This document shows, one piece after another, positions 8,703 to 17,205 of a stretch of 64,000 nucleotides of DNA. The notes under the pieces are model-generated. The model did no database searches, was not told the origin of the DNA, and saw nothing but the letters and a program-made list of their open reading frames with translations. This stretch comes from Anaeromyxobacter sp. Fw109-5 (GTDB lineage Bacteria; Myxococcota; Myxococcia; Myxococcales; Anaeromyxobacteraceae): contig NC_009675.1 of NCBI RefSeq assembly GCF_000017505.1, positions 1,426,001 through 1,490,000 of the forward strand, in the 5' to 3' direction. Numbering within the stretch: the first letter of the stretch is position 1; every line of letters starts with the position of its first letter. The position numbers and the translations under genes are program-made.

Positions 8703-9236
8703 ATGGGTAGAATCGCGCGCGTGCCGACACGCGCCGCCCTGCTCCTCCTCGCCTCCCTGCTCGCCGGCGCGCCCCGCCCCGCGAGCCCCGCCACCTTCCT
8801 CGAGACGAGCGTCGAGGACGCCGCGCGGACCTCGCACGCGGTCGTGCGCGGCGTGGTCGAGGTTACCCGCGCTCGCTGGGCAGGCTCGCGGATCCTCACC
8901 GAGGTCACCGTGCGCGTGACGAGCGCCTGGAAGGGGCAGCCGGGCGAGCAGCTCGTGCTCCTCGTCCCCGGGGGGACGGTGGGCGAGCTGGCGCAGACCG
9001 TGGACGCGGCGCCGACCTTCGAGCGGGGCGAGGAGGTGGTGGTGTTCGCCGCGCGACGCGGGCAGCGCTGGCGCGTGAACGGGCTCGCGCTCGGGAAGTA
9101 CCGCGTCCGGGATGGGATGGCCACACCGGGCACGGGCGACGCGCGCATCGAGCGCCGCGCCCTCGCAGCGGGGGAGCGTGCGGTGGGTCCGATGCCGGTC
9201 GCCGAGCTCGAACGGCGTGTGAGGAACGCGCGATGA
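8703..9236 (+). CDS. Exported protein of unknown function, partner of metalloprotease
   Basis: A signal peptide is visible (RAALLLLASLLAGAPRPASPA); ATG 8703 and GTG 8721 are both possible starts, and the second leaves more room for the gltX promoter. The mature part of about 145 residues is beta-rich (SHAVVRGVVEV, ILTEVTVRV) and lacks catalytic motifs that I know. Its stop overlaps the ATG of the following metalloprotease gene (ATGA), so the two are coupled. Similar pairs occur beside MYXO-CTERM proteases in myxobacteria as far as I recall; a chaperone, inhibitor or substrate role is inference. Confidence 0.7.
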   Translation: MGRIARVPTRAALLLLASLLAGAPRPASPATFLETSVEDAARTSHAVVRGVVEVTRARWAGSRILTEVTVRVTSAWKGQPGEQLVLLVPGGTVGELAQTVDAAPTFERGEEVVVFAARRGQRWRVNGLALGKYRVRDGMATPGTGDARIERRALAAGERAVGPMPVAELERRVRNAR

Positions 9237-10252
9237 GCGGGCGCACGTCCCGGGTCGCCGCCGCCGTCGCGGCGGTGCTCGTCGCCTTCGCCGCGCAGGC
9301 CTACGAGCGCACCAAGAGCTCGCAGGGCGCGTGCTTCTACTGGCCCCAGCGGACCGTCCCCTTCTGGATCAACGCGAACCGAAGCGCGAGCTCGGCGAGC
9401 TGCGCGGCGCCGAGCGGCGCCGAGACGGTGGCCATCGAGGCGGCGCGCGCGTCGTTCCGCACCTGGACCGGCGCCGCGCAGTCCTGCACCGATCTGGTGC
9501 TCGAGGACCGTGGCCTCAGCGCGTCGTCGATCGTCGGCTTCGATCAGCGGAGCGGGGCCACGAACCAGAACCTGGTGGTGTTCCGCGACGGCTGGTGCTC
9601 GAACGAGTTCAGCGACACGGATCCGTGCTGGGACGTCGATCCCTTCACGAGCCCCTCCGCGATCGAGGAGACCTGCGCGAACCTGCGCAACTGCTTCGAG
9701 GACCCCTCCCCGCTGGACCGGGCGACGATCGCCATCACCACCGTGACGCACGATCCACGGAGCGGCCAGATCCGCGACGCCGACATCGAGCTCGCCGACT
9801 GGACCGGCCTGCGCGACGGTCAGTCTCTGGGGTCCACGCAGCCGCCCGAGGGCTGGTACTTCACCTGTGGTACCTACCCCAGCCCCTGCGGCACCTACGG
9901 GCAGGACAGCTGCTCCTACATCGATCTGCAGTCGAACGTCACCCACGAGGTCGGCCACTTCATCGGCCTCGCCCACCCATGCGAGCTCGGCGATGGCGAC
10001 TGCGGCCAGAACAGCCCGTTCCGGGACTTCGTCATGTTCCCGTCGGCGAGCCTGGCGGACTTCGACAAGCGCGTCCTCCACCCCGACGATCTGGCGGGGC
10101 TGTGCGCCATCTACCCCACGGGGAAGGCGCCCGTGACGTGCGGGTCGAGCGGCGGCGGCGGCGGCGGCTGCGCCTCGGCGGGCGGAGGGGCGGGGATCCT
10201 GTCGGCCGCGCTCGCCCTCGCGGCGCTCGCGTGGCGGCGCCGGCAGCGATAG
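9233..10252 (+). CDS. Matrixin-like zinc metalloprotease with MYXO-CTERM-like tail
   Basis: The product has a signal peptide (residues 1-23), then a Cys-rich secreted domain. HEVGHFIGLAH (starting at His238) is the metzincin zinc motif HExxHxxGxxH, with an FVMFPS stretch downstream in the place of the Met-turn. Residues 300-339 carry the C-terminal sorting signature: CGSSGGGGGG, a second Cys, a hydrophobic helix and the basic end WRRRQR. Such MYXO-CTERM proteins are thought to be cleaved and anchored at the surface by a myxosortase. The gene starts inside the stop of its upstream partner. Confidence 0.9.
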   Translation: MSGRTSRVAAAVAAVLVAFAAQAYERTKSSQGACFYWPQRTVPFWINANRSASSASCAAPSGAETVAIEAARASFRTWTGAAQSCTDLVLEDRGLSASSIVGFDQRSGATNQNLVVFRDGWCSNEFSDTDPCWDVDPFTSPSAIEETCANLRNCFEDPSPLDRATIAITTVTHDPRSGQIRDADIELADWTGLRDGQSLGSTQPPEGWYFTCGTYPSPCGTYGQDSCSYIDLQSNVTHEVGHFIGLAHPCELGDGDCGQNSPFRDFVMFPSASLADFDKRVLHPDDLAGLCAIYPTGKAPVTCGSSGGGGGGCASAGGGAGILSAALALAALAWRRRQR

Positions 10253-10311
10253 CGCGGCGCCCGGCTGATCTGGTGGAGCACGGACCCTCTCGTACATCGG
10301 GACTCAGCGCC

Positions 10312-10914
10312 ATGGGCCTCTTGACCTTCGCGCTCAACGTGACGCTGGACGGGTGTTGCGACCACCGCGAAGGGGTCGCCGACGACGAGATGCTCCGCTA
10401 CTGGACGCGCGTGATGGACGCGGCGGGAGCGATGCTCTTCGGGCGTCGGACCTACGAGCTGATGGAGGACGCCTGGCCCCAGGTGGCGCGAGACCCGAAG
10501 GCGACACCGGCGGACCGGGACTGGGCGAAGAAGCTCGAAGCCAAGCCCAAGTACGTGGTCTCGACGACGCGCCGCGACTTCCCGTGGAGCAACACGCATC
10601 GCGTCGAAGGGGACCTGACCCGGGCGGTGAAGGCGTTGAAGAAGGCCACGCCGCGCGGACTGCTCGTGGGTAGCCCCACACTTTCGGCCGCGCTCCAGCG
10701 CCTGGACCTCGTCGACGAATATCGCTTCGTGGTCCACCCCGTGGTGGCCGGGCACGGTCCGTACTTGTTTTCCGGCCTGCAGCCGTCGTTGCGCCTGGAG
10801 TTCGTGGCCGCGACACGGCTCGAATCGGGCATCGTGGCGTTGCACTATCGCCGGCGCTCGAGCTCCCGAACCTCCTTGCGCCGCGGATCCCGGCGTGATC
10901 CAGCAACCGGATGA
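10312..10914 (+). CDS. RibD C-terminal/DHFR-like family protein
   Basis: The 200-residue protein starts at ATG 10312 (MGLLTFALNVTLDG). The pattern MLFGRRTYELM, a WP..A stretch, and the C-terminal region EYRFVVHPVVAGHGPYLFSG match the YyaP/YwjB-type dihydrofolate-reductase-like family related to the reductase domain of RibD. The family is thought to bind NADPH; physiological substrates are unknown. The last 20 residues are a basic, Ser/Arg-rich extension. It converges with the MEMO gene, 27 bp apart. Confidence 0.85.
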   Translation: MGLLTFALNVTLDGCCDHREGVADDEMLRYWTRVMDAAGAMLFGRRTYELMEDAWPQVARDPKATPADRDWAKKLEAKPKYVVSTTRRDFPWSNTHRVEGDLTRAVKALKKATPRGLLVGSPTLSAALQRLDLVDEYRFVVHPVVAGHGPYLFSGLQPSLRLEFVAATRLESGIVALHYRRRSSSRTSLRRGSRRDPATG

Positions 10915-10941
10915 AGAGCGTCGTCCGTTCCCGTCGCTTGG

Positions 10942-11739
10942 TCACGCGATCGCGATCCCCGCGTAGCCTACTACCTGGTCCTCGTCCCCGCTCACCTCGC
11001 CCGAGTGGGCGTAGCGGACGAGCTCGGCGCGCGTGGCGCCCATGAGCCGCGCGGCGACGAGCATCACGGTGGCCGGGACGATCCCGCACATCGAGATGTC
11101 CTCCGCGTGGACCACCTCGTAGAGCCCGCGGGGATCGAGCGCGAGGATCCGCTCGATGGCGCGGTGATCCTTCTGGCGCGCGACCGGCGCGGGGAGGTAG
11201 TGGCTCATGTCGCTCGAGGCGACCACCAGCGCGCCCGCGGCGGACGCGGCCTGCGCGACGGTCCGGCCGATCTCGACGCAGTCCGCGTAGGGGAGGTGCG
11301 TGAGGCAGAGCGCCGCGATGGAGACGCCCGGCCGCGCCCGCTCCAGGAACGGCACCTGCACCTCCAGCGAATGCTCGAGCCGGTGCGCGCGCGTGTCGGC
11401 GGTGACGAGCGGCGAGGCCGAGAGCGCGGCGGTGAGCTCGGCGTCGACCGGGACCTGGCCGAGGGGCGTGCGCCAGGTGCCGCTCGCCGGCCAGAGCGCG
11501 GCCGCCGCGCCGATGCCGGTGTGGTTCGGGCCGAGCACGAGCACGCGCGCGGGGATCTCGACGCGCGCGTAGACCGCGCCGGCGACGGCGCCGGAGTAGA
11601 CGTACCCGGCGTGAGGGACGACCACGCCGCGGGCCCGGAGCCGCTCGCCCGGCGCGGCGAGGAATCGGTCCACCTCGCCGGCGAGCACGGTGGGATCTCC
11701 GGGATAGAACCGGCCGGCCACGGCAGGCTCGCGGATCAT
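10942..11739 (-). CDS. amrB: MEMO1-family protein (AmmeMemoRadiSam system protein B)
   Basis: The 265-residue product begins MIREPAVAGRFYPGDP, the usual family start. The metal-site motifs are clear: VVPHAGYVYSG, LGPNHTG and SSDMSHYLP. MEMO proteins share the fold of extradiol dioxygenases. In bacteria they are grouped with an AMMECR1 protein and a radical SAM protein, but neither partner is next to it here. The cytoplasmic function is unresolved for the family. Confidence 0.92.
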   Translation of the reverse strand: MIREPAVAGRFYPGDPTVLAGEVDRFLAAPGERLRARGVVVPHAGYVYSGAVAGAVYARVEIPARVLVLGPNHTGIGAAAALWPASGTWRTPLGQVPVDAELTAALSASPLVTADTRAHRLEHSLEVQVPFLERARPGVSIAALCLTHLPYADCVEIGRTVAQAASAAGALVVASSDMSHYLPAPVARQKDHRAIERILALDPRGLYEVVHAEDISMCGIVPATVMLVAARLMGATRAELVRYAHSGEVSGDEDQVVGYAGIAIA

Positions 11740-11941
11740 GGCCGGAGTATAGGGACGCCGCGGGGAGCGGTCCCGCTCCCGGGCGTGCGCTGCGCGCGCG
11801 AGCGCGGGGCGAAGGGTTCGGGGCGCGCATGAGGCGCCCCGCCCGGCGGCGGGCCCTGCGGGGACGGGCGGGCGGGCGCCCGGCGCTCGCCCGGCGGGAG
11901 GCGCGAGCGGCGACGCGGGCCGTCCCCGGGCGAGCGGCAGG

Positions 11942-12775
11942 TTGACGGTCCGAGCGGCGCGTGCGATCCCCGCCGCAGTGCCGACGACGTCCGCCGACCC
12001 GCGCGCCGCCGCGGCCCTCGCTCCTTCCTCGCTCCCCCCCGAGCCGCCGCGCGCCCTCGTGCGCACGTGGCTCGTGGCGATCGGGGGCCTCGCGCTGGCG
12101 AAGCTGGTCTCCGCGGTGGAGCCCACGGGCCTCCTCGGCGCGAACCTGGCCGGCGTCGCCGCGTTCCTGTTCATCGCGCTCCCCGACGGCCGGATCCGGC
12201 GACGCCACGAGTCCTGGAGCGCGTACGGCCTGCCTCCGCTCGCGCTGCGCGACGCCCGGGCGTGGCGCGCGATCGGGCGCGGCACGCTGCAAGGCCTCCT
12301 CGTGTGCGCGGTGGTGTTCCCCGCGTTCGCGGCGATCTTCTGGGCGTACGCGGAGCTCGTCCCCCACGTCCCCGGCGCGATCGCGCGCGTCGTCGCTCCC
12401 TACGGCGTCGCGCCGCGGCCCGCCTTCCGGCTCCCCGATCGCGTGCTGCTGCTCCTCGTCGTGCAGCTCCTCGTGGTGGCGGCGCCGGAGGAGCTGTTCT
12501 ACCGCGGGTGGATGCAGACGAGCTGGAGGCGCTCCGCCCCGGAGCGCGGGGTGACGGTGCTCGGCGCGCGGCTCGGGAGCGGGTTCCTCTGGACGCAGCT
12601 CCTCTTCGCCCTCGGCCACCTCGTCGTCCTCCAGCCCTGGCGGCTCGCCACCTTCCTGCCGGGGCTCCTCTTCGGGTGGGTCCGGGAGCGCACCGGCGGG
12701 CTCGTCGCGCCGGTGGTGGTGCACGCGCTCTCGAACGTGTTCCTGGCCACGCTGGAGGCGAGCTTCTACGGGTGA
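11942..12775 (+). CDS. CPBP-family intramembrane glutamic protease, candidate myxosortase
   Basis: This is a multi-pass membrane protein with the three CPBP (CAAX protease/bacteriocin-processing) motifs: APEELFYRGW (EExxxR), LLFALGH (FxxxH) and HALSNVF. The start is TTG 11942 or GTG 11978; the N-terminal 35 residues are low-complexity, so the later start is plausible. CPBP members with this motif form in myxobacteria have been proposed as myxosortases that cleave MYXO-CTERM proteins. A likely substrate is encoded 1.7 kb upstream, which fits but does not prove the role. An ordinary CAAX-like protease is the alternative. Confidence 0.85.
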   Translation: MTVRAARAIPAAVPTTSADPRAAAALAPSSLPPEPPRALVRTWLVAIGGLALAKLVSAVEPTGLLGANLAGVAAFLFIALPDGRIRRRHESWSAYGLPPLALRDARAWRAIGRGTLQGLLVCAVVFPAFAAIFWAYAELVPHVPGAIARVVAPYGVAPRPAFRLPDRVLLLLVVQLLVVAAPEELFYRGWMQTSWRRSAPERGVTVLGARLGSGFLWTQLLFALGHLVVLQPWRLATFLPGLLFGWVRERTGGLVAPVVVHALSNVFLATLEASFYG

Positions 12776-12806
12776 CAGGTCCGGGCGCGAGCGCTACATA
12801 GCGCGC

Positions 12807-13856
12807 ATGCCCGGGTCCATCCGAGAGATGCTCGAGGAGCTGGAGGAGCAGACGCTCCACCCGCGCGCCGCGCGCGCGGCGCGGTCCCGCGGCCGGGAGC
12901 GGCGAGAGCCCGAGGACGACGAGCGGCCGTCGTTCCAGCGCGACCGCGACCGGCTCGTCCACTCCAAGGCCTTCCGGCGGCTCGCCGGCAAGACGCAGGT
13001 CTTCCTCGCGCCCCGCGGCGATCACTACCGGACCCGGCTCACCCACACGCTCGAGGTCGCCCAGGTCGCCCGGTCGATCGCCCGCGCGCTGCGGCTCAAC
13101 GAGATGCTGGTCGAGGCGATGGTCATGGGCCACGACCTCGGGCACACGCCGTTCGGGCACGCCGGCGAGCGGATCCTGAACGAGGTCCTGCCGGGCGGGT
13201 TCCACCACGTCATCCAGTCGGTGCGGGTCGTCGACGTCCTCGAGAACGACGGGCACGGGCTGAACCTCACCGCCGAGGTGCGCGACGGCATCCTGCGCCA
13301 CTCCAAGGGGAAGGGGAACGTGCTGCTCAAGGGGAGCGGCGCGAAGGCGCTGACCCTCGAGGCCGAGATCGTTCGGCTCGCCGACATCATCGCCTACGTG
13401 AACCACGACCTCGACGACGCGCTGCGCGCCGGCCTGTTCACCGAGGCGGACGTCCCGGCCTCCATCCGCGCGGTGCTCGGCGGCGGGCCGACCCCGCGCT
13501 ACCGCACCCTCATCCGCGACGTGATCCGCCGCTCCGACGTCGACGGCGGGGGGCACATCGAGATGTCGCCGGACGTGCACGAGGCGCTGCTCGCGCTGCG
13601 CGACTTCCTCTATGCGCGCGTGTACGAGAACCCCGTCGTGCACGACGAGTTCGTGAAGACGCAGCGGATACTGCGCGACCTGTACGGCTGGTGCCTCGAG
13701 GACGCGGCGCGGCTGCGCGAGCGTCACGGCGTGGTCGGGCGCGAGGGTGACCCGCCCGAGCGCACGGCGACGGACTGGCTCTCCGGCATGACCGATCGCT
13801 TCGCCATCGGGGTCTGGGAGGCGATCTTCGTGCCGCGGCCGTGGAGCGTGGTGTGA
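12807..13856 (+). CDS. dgt: Deoxyguanosinetriphosphate triphosphohydrolase-like HD protein
   Basis: Members cleave dNTPs to deoxynucleosides and triphosphate in the cytoplasm. The 349-residue product has the dGTPase N-terminal pattern DRDRLVHSKAFRRLAGKTQV, then the HD-domain metal ligands in RTRLTHTLEVAQ and VMGHDLGHTPFGHAGE, and a later Asp in EIVRLADIIAYVNHDLDDA. The length fits the short dGTPase-like protein type, not the 500-residue E. coli Dgt. The nucleotide specificity is unknown. Confidence 0.93.
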   Translation: MPGSIREMLEELEEQTLHPRAARAARSRGRERREPEDDERPSFQRDRDRLVHSKAFRRLAGKTQVFLAPRGDHYRTRLTHTLEVAQVARSIARALRLNEMLVEAMVMGHDLGHTPFGHAGERILNEVLPGGFHHVIQSVRVVDVLENDGHGLNLTAEVRDGILRHSKGKGNVLLKGSGAKALTLEAEIVRLADIIAYVNHDLDDALRAGLFTEADVPASIRAVLGGGPTPRYRTLIRDVIRRSDVDGGGHIEMSPDVHEALLALRDFLYARVYENPVVHDEFVKTQRILRDLYGWCLEDAARLRERHGVVGREGDPPERTATDWLSGMTDRFAIGVWEAIFVPRPWSVV

Positions 13857-13873
13857 CGGCGCGGCGCGCTCGC

Positions 13874-13893
13874 TCGTGCTTCGACACGCTCGG
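13874..13893. repeat. REP-like repeat remnant
   Basis: A sequence around TTCGACACGCTCGGCACGAG lies in the convergent gap between the dGTPase gene and the amidotransferase homologue. It resembles the TTCGACAGGCTCAG core seen at 35194-35212. It is a partial match, so the assignment is weak. Confidence 0.3.
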
Positions 13894-13965
13894 CACGAGC
13901 GGACACCCGCTCACCCTGCGCCCCGCCGAAGGGTGGCCGGCCCCGGCCGTTGCCTCGCGATTCCG

Positions 13966-14814
13966 CTACGGTCCGTTCAGGCTCGACACCGTCACCTGCA
14001 GCGACCGGTTCACCGCGACCACGCTCCCCTCCGGGACCTCGATGAAGCCGTTGGAGGCGCGGAGCCGGGTGGCGAACGCCACCGCCTTCACGCGCCGGTG
14101 CGGCCGGACGCGGGGATCGCTCTCGGGGGTGTCCACCGCGAGCTCGTCGAGGGCGCACGGCACGATGCCCTCGTACAGCGCGTAGAAGAGGGGACCGCCG
14201 CGGCGGGTCGCCGCCATGATCCGCCCGTTCGTCGCGACGAAGACGAGCGGGCTCTGCTTCTGCTCGCTCGCGTCGCGCGCCCAAGCCTCGAGCTGCCGCA
14301 CCGTCTTCGCGAGCGCGCGCCCGGCGGTGGCCGCGTCGAGATCCAGATCTTCGAGGCGACCCTCGTCCTTGAGCTGCTTCACGAAGAGCATGAAGGCATG
14401 CTCGGCAGGAGTCTCGCCGGCGATCTGGCGGCGCAGGTGGTCGGGGAGGGCGGCGAGGAGCCGCGGCCGGATCGCCTCCCACCCGGCGATCGTCCCGGCG
14501 TGGGCGAAGAGCCAGCGCCGGTAGCGGAAGGGCTGCGTGTTCTCGTCCTTGGACGGCAAGCCCGGCGTGTGACGCGCGTGGACGAGCAGCGCCTCGGAGT
14601 CCACCTTCCCGACGACCTCGGGGAGGGAGAGCGGGGAGGTCGCGCCCGAGGGGCGCTTCCCGAGCAGCACGTTGCCCGCGGCGTAATAGCCGAACCCGTA
14701 CGCCAGCGCCGGGGTGGCTCCCTCCCCCTGCAGCGAGACGTGCGACTTGAGCCGCTCCAGCTGGCACCGGAGCAGGCTGTCATCGGTCTGGAGCACCGCG
14801 ACGAGCGCGCCCAT
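13966..14814 (-). CDS. Class II glutamine amidotransferase homologue lacking the catalytic Cys
   Basis: The 282-residue product starts at ATG 14814 with MGALVAVLQ. YafJ/EgtC-like amidotransferases begin MC and use Cys2 as N-terminal nucleophile; here residue 2 is Gly. Other conserved sites are partly kept or altered: LLVHARHT and TQPFRYRRWLFAHAG (usual HNG changed to HAG), and GETPAEHAFM in place of the usual TDSE. The fold is therefore recognisable but hydrolysis of glutamine is unlikely. A start further upstream has no Cys-containing N-terminus either. It is divergent from the Hsp70 operon, with about 190 bp between. Confidence 0.8.
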   Translation of the reverse strand: MGALVAVLQTDDSLLRCQLERLKSHVSLQGEGATPALAYGFGYYAAGNVLLGKRPSGATSPLSLPEVVGKVDSEALLVHARHTPGLPSKDENTQPFRYRRWLFAHAGTIAGWEAIRPRLLAALPDHLRRQIAGETPAEHAFMLFVKQLKDEGRLEDLDLDAATAGRALAKTVRQLEAWARDASEQKQSPLVFVATNGRIMAATRRGGPLFYALYEGIVPCALDELAVDTPESDPRVRPHRRVKAVAFATRLRASNGFIEVPEGSVVAVNRSLQVTVSSLNGP

Positions 14815-14943
14815 GGATTCCCTTCCTCGCTTCGGACCGCGGGGCCGATGGTCCGGTCCCGCACCGATCACGTTAATAACCGCGTCCGTCGCCCGGGGCT
14901 GGCTCCGGTCGCCCACCGGGGGGGCACGGGACGGCCCGGTCGT

Positions 14944-14973
14944 TTGACAGGCGTCGGAAGCGGCCGCTAGGAT
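14944..14973 (+). promoter_or_regulatory. Sigma70-like promoter of the Hsp70 operon
   Basis: TTGACA at 14944-14949 is followed after an 18-bp spacer by TAGGAT at 14968-14973, a perfect -35 box and a 4-of-6 -10 box. This predicts a start near 14980 and a leader of about 27 nt before the ATG at 15007. No CIRCE-like inverted repeat is visible. Confidence 0.6.
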
Positions 14974-15006
14974 GCGCTAACCCGGCGAAACCGCTGGGCA
15001 ACCGCC

Positions 15007-16617
15007 ATGAGCGACGACATCGCCGTCGGAATCGACCTCGGAACCAGCTACAGCGCCGTCGCCGCCGCCGCCGAGGCGGGTGGCGCCCCGAAAGTGCTCC
15101 CCAATGAGTGGGGGGAGCGTACGCACGCCTCCGTCGTGTCGTTCCTCGACGACGGCTCGGTGCTGGTCGGGAACAACGCGAAGCGGAACATCATCACGAA
15201 CGCCGAGAACACGGTGTACTCGGCGAAGCGGCTCATCGGCCGGTTCTACTTCTCCGACGAGGTGAAGAAGGCCCAGGCGGTGATGCCGTACCGCATCGTG
15301 GAAGGGCCGAACAACGCCGTGCGGCTCCAGGTGCGCGAGCGCGACTTCGCGGTGCCCGAGATCTCGGCCCTCGTCCTCAAGGAGATGAAGGCGATCGCCG
15401 AGACCGCCCTCGGGCGCGAGGTGACGAAGGCGGTCATCACCTGCCCGGCCTACTTCAACGACAACCAGCGGCAGGCGACGAAGGACGCGGGCCGCATCGC
15501 CGGCCTCGAGGTGCTGCGCATCATCAACGAGCCGACCGCGGCGGCCCTCGCGTACGGGTTCGGCCGCGACATCTCGCAGAAGATCTGCGTGTACGACCTC
15601 GGCGGCGGCACCTTCGACGTCTCCATCCTGGAGATCGGCAAGGACGTCTTCGAGGTGCTCTCGACGGCGGGCGACACCTACCTCGGCGGCGACGACTTCG
15701 ACGACCGGATCATGAGCTGGCTCGCGGACGACTTCCTCGCGCGCCACGGGCTCGACCTCCGCCAGAACAAGTTCTGCCTGCAGATGCTGAAGGAGGCGGG
15801 CGAGCGCGCGAAGATCGAGGTCGGACGCGACGGCGCCGCGACCATCCAGGTCCCCGGCATCTGCCAGTCGCCCGAGGGCGAGGTCCTCGACCTGCAGGGG
15901 AAGCTCACCGGCGACCAGTTCAACCGCATGGTGATGGACCTCGTGCAGCGGACGTTCAAGGTGTGCGACGAGGCGCTGCAGTCGGCGCGGCTCACGGCGG
16001 GCGACGTCGACGCGGTGATCCTGGTCGGCGGCCCCACCCGCCTGCCCATCATCCGCAACAGCGTCCGGCACTACTTCCAGAGGGAGCCGATGACCGGGAT
16101 CGACCCCGACGAGGTGGTCGCGCTCGGGGCGGCGATCCAGGCGCACGCGCTCCAGAACCGCAGCGCCGCCGAGTACGGCCAGGCGAGCTACCTGCTCGAC
16201 GTGACGCCGCTCTCGCTGCGCGTGGGCACGGTGGGCGGGTTCACCGAGAAGATCATCGACAAGAACACGCCCATCCCCATCGAGAAGGCCAAGACCTTCA
16301 CGACGAGCCGCGACGGCCAGGATCGCGTGAAGATCCGCGTCTACCAGGGGGAGTCGAACCGCGCGGACGGCTGCGAGCTGCTGGGCGAGTTCGAGTTCAA
16401 GGGCTTCCGGGTGGCGCAGCGCGGCGCGGTGCAGATCCAGGTGACGTTCGAGATCGACTCGAACGGCATCGTGAACGTCTCCGCCGCCGACCTCGAGACG
16501 GGGCAGCGCACGTCGACGACGATCAGCCTCTCCTCGGGCCTCTCGGAGCACGATCTCCGCGCGGCGATCGATCACAACGCCGAGCTCGAGCTGGCCCGCG
16601 GGCCGCGCGCGGCGTAG
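15007..16617 (+). CDS. Hsp70 (DnaK-like) chaperone without C-terminal lid
   Basis: The ATPase domain is complete: GIDLGTSYSAV (8-18), INEPTAAALAYGFG, DLGGGTFDVS and VGGPTRLPIIRN. The beta-sandwich substrate domain runs from about 395 to 515 (LLDVTPLSLRVGTVGG, FEIDSNGIVNVSAAD). The protein ends at residue 536 with only a short helix, where DnaK has about 100 more residues of helical lid and tail. It is thus a specialised paralogue, not the main DnaK. A J-domain gene begins 16 bp downstream, indicating a dedicated chaperone pair in the cytoplasm. Confidence 0.93.
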   Translation: MSDDIAVGIDLGTSYSAVAAAAEAGGAPKVLPNEWGERTHASVVSFLDDGSVLVGNNAKRNIITNAENTVYSAKRLIGRFYFSDEVKKAQAVMPYRIVEGPNNAVRLQVRERDFAVPEISALVLKEMKAIAETALGREVTKAVITCPAYFNDNQRQATKDAGRIAGLEVLRIINEPTAAALAYGFGRDISQKICVYDLGGGTFDVSILEIGKDVFEVLSTAGDTYLGGDDFDDRIMSWLADDFLARHGLDLRQNKFCLQMLKEAGERAKIEVGRDGAATIQVPGICQSPEGEVLDLQGKLTGDQFNRMVMDLVQRTFKVCDEALQSARLTAGDVDAVILVGGPTRLPIIRNSVRHYFQREPMTGIDPDEVVALGAAIQAHALQNRSAAEYGQASYLLDVTPLSLRVGTVGGFTEKIIDKNTPIPIEKAKTFTTSRDGQDRVKIRVYQGESNRADGCELLGEFEFKGFRVAQRGAVQIQVTFEIDSNGIVNVSAADLETGQRTSTTISLSSGLSEHDLRAAIDHNAELELARGPRAA

Positions 16618-16632
16618 CCGGGGAGGCAGGCG

Positions 16633-17205
16633 ATGGCCTTGGACGCCCAGTTCCTCATCGAGGTGGAGACGCTGGCGGGCGCGCTCGACCAGCTCGACTA
16701 CTTCGCCGTGCTGAAGCTCCCTCAGAGCGCCGCGCCGGCGGACATCAAGGCCGCCTACTACCGCGAGTCGCGGGCCTACCACCCCGACCGCTTCGCCGCC
16801 TTCCCGAACGCGGCGCTGCGCGAGCTGGTGGGCCGCATCTACCGCCGCGTCAACGAGGCGTACACGGTGCTGCGGGACGATCGGAAGCGGGCGCGCTACC
16901 TCGCCGACGTGACCGGGCCCGAGCGGGCGGCCAAGCTGCGCTTCACCGAGGTCGAGGAGGCCGCGGTGAAGGACGAGCAGAAGCGCAAGCTCGAGGAGCA
17001 GCTCGGGCAGACCCCGAACGGCAGGAAGTTCTACGCCGCCGCGCTCGTGGAGATCGAGGCGGGGCGGTGGGAGGGCGCGGAGCGCGCGCTGAAGAGCGCC
17101 CTCGTGTACGAGTCCGCCAACGCGCGGTTCAGGGAGCAGCTCGAGGCCGTCCAGCGCGAGCTCGACAAGGGCCGCGCGAAGGGCGACGCCTTCAAGATCA
17201 AGTGA
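16633..17205 (+). CDS. J-domain co-chaperone paired with lidless Hsp70
   Basis: Residues 20-75 form a J domain with the HPD tripeptide at 50-52 (RAYHPDRF) that stimulates Hsp70 ATPase. There is no Gly/Phe region, zinc finger or DnaJ C-terminal domain. Instead residues 100-190 are helical and charged, with a TPR-like stretch (GRKFYAAALVEIEAGRWEGA). This is a type III J protein of 190 residues. Its stop overlaps the GTG start of the CvpA-like gene. Confidence 0.9.
   Translation: MALDAQFLIEVETLAGALDQLDYFAVLKLPQSAAPADIKAAYYRESRAYHPDRFAAFPNAALRELVGRIYRRVNEAYTVLRDDRKRARYLADVTGPERAAKLRFTEVEEAAVKDEQKRKLEEQLGQTPNGRKFYAAALVEIEAGRWEGAERALKSALVYESANARFREQLEAVQRELDKGRAKGDAFKIK

Noticed and set aside
9331..10311. 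N-terminal extension of the RibD/DHFR-like protein
   Set aside because: It overlaps the metalloprotease gene out of frame; the family start matches MGLLTFALN at 10312.
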